Assembly: GCA_937959115.1 (NCBI GenBank)
Contig: CALGAW010000066.1
Span: 1-64,000 of the forward strand
Source of the DNA: an uncultured Saprospiraceae bacterium
GTDB lineage: Bacteria > Bacteroidota > Bacteroidia > Chitinophagales > Saprospiraceae
Length of the DNA stretch: 64,000 bases
Reading direction: 5' to 3'
Both the position numbers and the translations under genes were made by a program. The notes under the pieces are model-generated. The model was not told the origin of the DNA, did not search any database, and saw nothing but the letters and a program-made list of their open reading frames with translations. Every line of letters begins with the position of its first letter. Position 1 is the stretch's first letter. Of the stretch, positions 63,114 through 64,000 are shown piece after piece.

Positions 63114-64000
63114 TTACTTATTAATGATGAGTTTTTTCACATCAGTATTTCCTTGAGTATCTTGTATCTTAATTAGATAGATACCGTTTGAAAATTCTTC
63201 AGTATTGAAATCAACATATCCGGCAGTGCCAGTTGATTGAGTTCTACTCATTAGTTTTCCTGTTACGTTTATGATGAAAATTTCCACTTCCTCATTTAAT
63301 TCAGTGTTGAATTCAACAGTAAATAGTTGATTTGCAGGGTTTGGATATACAGACATTCCGATTGTACCAGGTGTTAACCTGCTGGAGGTGCCTGCCGTAA
63401 AAGAAGAAGACGCCCAACCACTGGTTGTTCCACCTGAACAGTCAGCCTGAACACCCCATTCGTATTGTGCATTCTTAGTTAGATTTGTAGCTTTCAAGGA
63501 AGTAGACGACGTGCTTACTGTATTCCAGGTTGAAGCACCAACTTGACGTAATCTAACATTGTAAGAACTTGCTGAACTAGAAGCATTCCAAGTTAAACTC
63601 GCTTCACGACCACCCTTTCTGGATTGGCTGTATAGGTTGGTAGGATCATCGCAAGTACCACCACCTTGACAAGGAGGGCAAACAGAGCCACCACAATCAA
63701 CACCTGTCTCGTCACCATTTTGGATTCCATCAGTACAAGTAGCACCACCCTGACAAGGAGGACAAACAGATCCACCGCAGTCAACACCAGTCTCGTCACC
63801 ATTTTGGATTCCATCTGTACAGGTAGGACCGCCGCCACCGCCATTACATGCATTGGAGCTAAGTAAGCTCGCTCTTGGTCCGGCGAGGCATGCCTGCATT
63901 CTAGCTTTTTGACCAGCCGTAAACAGGTTCATACAGCCATCATCGGAGTAGTCCATATAGTTTTGCACCATGTCAGTTGAACTGCAAGATGTATGACCGC
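63114..64000 (-). CDS. M43-type secreted metalloprotease, 3' part (continues beyond window)
   Basis: The frame is open to the window edge, so the 5' end lies beyond base 64000; an ATG at 63971 is internal. The first visible residues GHTSCSSTD and [18 protein letters not shown] are the end of an M43 (pappalysin-like) catalytic domain; the zinc-site HExxH would be off the window. Then come two 28-residue cysteine-rich repeats ([17 protein letters not shown]), an Fn3 domain (about 110 residues, [20 protein letters not shown]-like) and a canonical T9SS type A sorting domain ([14 protein letters not shown] to KKLIINK). It is the only intact T9SS sorting domain in the window. Confidence 0.85.
   Translation of the reverse strand, partial: GHTSCSSTDMVQNYMDYSDDGCMNLFTAGQKARMQACLAGPRASLLSSNACNGGGGGPTCTDGIQNGDETGVDCGGSVCPPCQGGATCTDGIQNGDETGVDCGGSVCPPCQGGGTCDDPTNLYSQSRKGGREASLTWNASSSASSYNVRLRQVGASTWNTVSTSSTSLKATNLTKNAQYEWGVQADCSGGTTSGWASSSFTAGTSSRLTPGTIGMSVYPNPANQLFTVEFNTELNEEVEIFIINVTGKLMSRTQSTGTAGYVDFNTEEFSNGIYLIKIQDTQGNTDVKKLIINK
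63661..63828 (-). repeat. 84-bp tandem repeat in the M43 protease gene
   Basis: Two nearly identical 84-bp units (starting 63661 and 63745) encode two 28-residue copies beginning [17 protein letters not shown] with four cysteines each. Glycine-rich linkers join them. Confidence 0.85.

Overview
The window looks like a chromosomal segment of a Bacteroidota bacterium, probably of the Saprospiria (Lewinella/Haliscomenobacter-like). The signs are: a type IX secretion (T9SS) C-terminal sorting domain, SprB-type adhesin repeats, very large multidomain secreted proteins, Bacteroidota-style TAnnTTTG promoter boxes, no evident Shine-Dalgarno sequences, and the typical housekeeping set (ClpB with coiled-coil insert, DnaE, mreBCD-pbp2-rodA). 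No tRNA, rRNA, CRISPR array or complete insertion sequence was seen. The species assignment is inference.

Layout. 0-14 kb: a class-V aminotransferase and a bestrophin-like channel; two paralogous 288-residue HEIGH-type zinc protease lipoproteins in opposite orientation (2.9-3.8 kb and 13.3-14.2 kb) bracketing clpB, a DUF4870 membrane protein, a GT-A glycosyltransferase, a small lipoprotein and a TPR histidine kinase/LytTR regulator pair. 14-21 kb: a folded intergenic repeat, dnaE, and the first giant secreted protein. 21-28 kb: a tightly overlapping minus-strand operon, aroQ - SAM hydrolase - ABM monooxygenase - TerB-C protein - BrxD-like ATPase - BrxHI/Lhr-like helicase; the last three form a defence-like module fused to housekeeping genes. 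28-34 kb: the rod-shape operon mreB-mreC-mreD-pbp2-rodA. 34-36 kb: an amidohydrolase.

36-63 kb is accessory and dominated by four more giant secreted proteins (M4 protease with leucine-rich repeats; beta-helix plus RIFT-barrel lyase-like protein; CUB/PPC-repeat protein; propeller/SprB/pectate-lyase protein) with a small tail-collar x2 - TAT solute-binding protein - methyltransferase operon between them. All five giants share an approximately 210-residue module that I do not recognise as a named domain (LEGxYD ... DWVxV ... HRNHLP ... GQK ... DxDVxGxDRIL). It ends in a dockerin-like calcium loop, is C-terminal in four proteins and internal in one.

The same stretch records its own history in scars. 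A degraded tandem duplication of the M4 protease gene and its divergent neighbour has lost complementary parts of each copy. There is an orphan T9SS sorting-domain fragment. The two halves of one SprB repeat lie 8 kb apart and bracket the collar-gene cassette, the second half supplying the stop codon of the methyltransferase gene. The window closes on the 3' part of an M43-type secreted metalloprotease with Fn3 and T9SS sorting domains.

Best candidates for something undescribed: the recurring C-terminal module family, the TerB-C/BrxD/BrxHI three-gene system, the collar/TAT-binding-protein/methyltransferase cassette, and the pectate lyase nested inside an SprB repeat.
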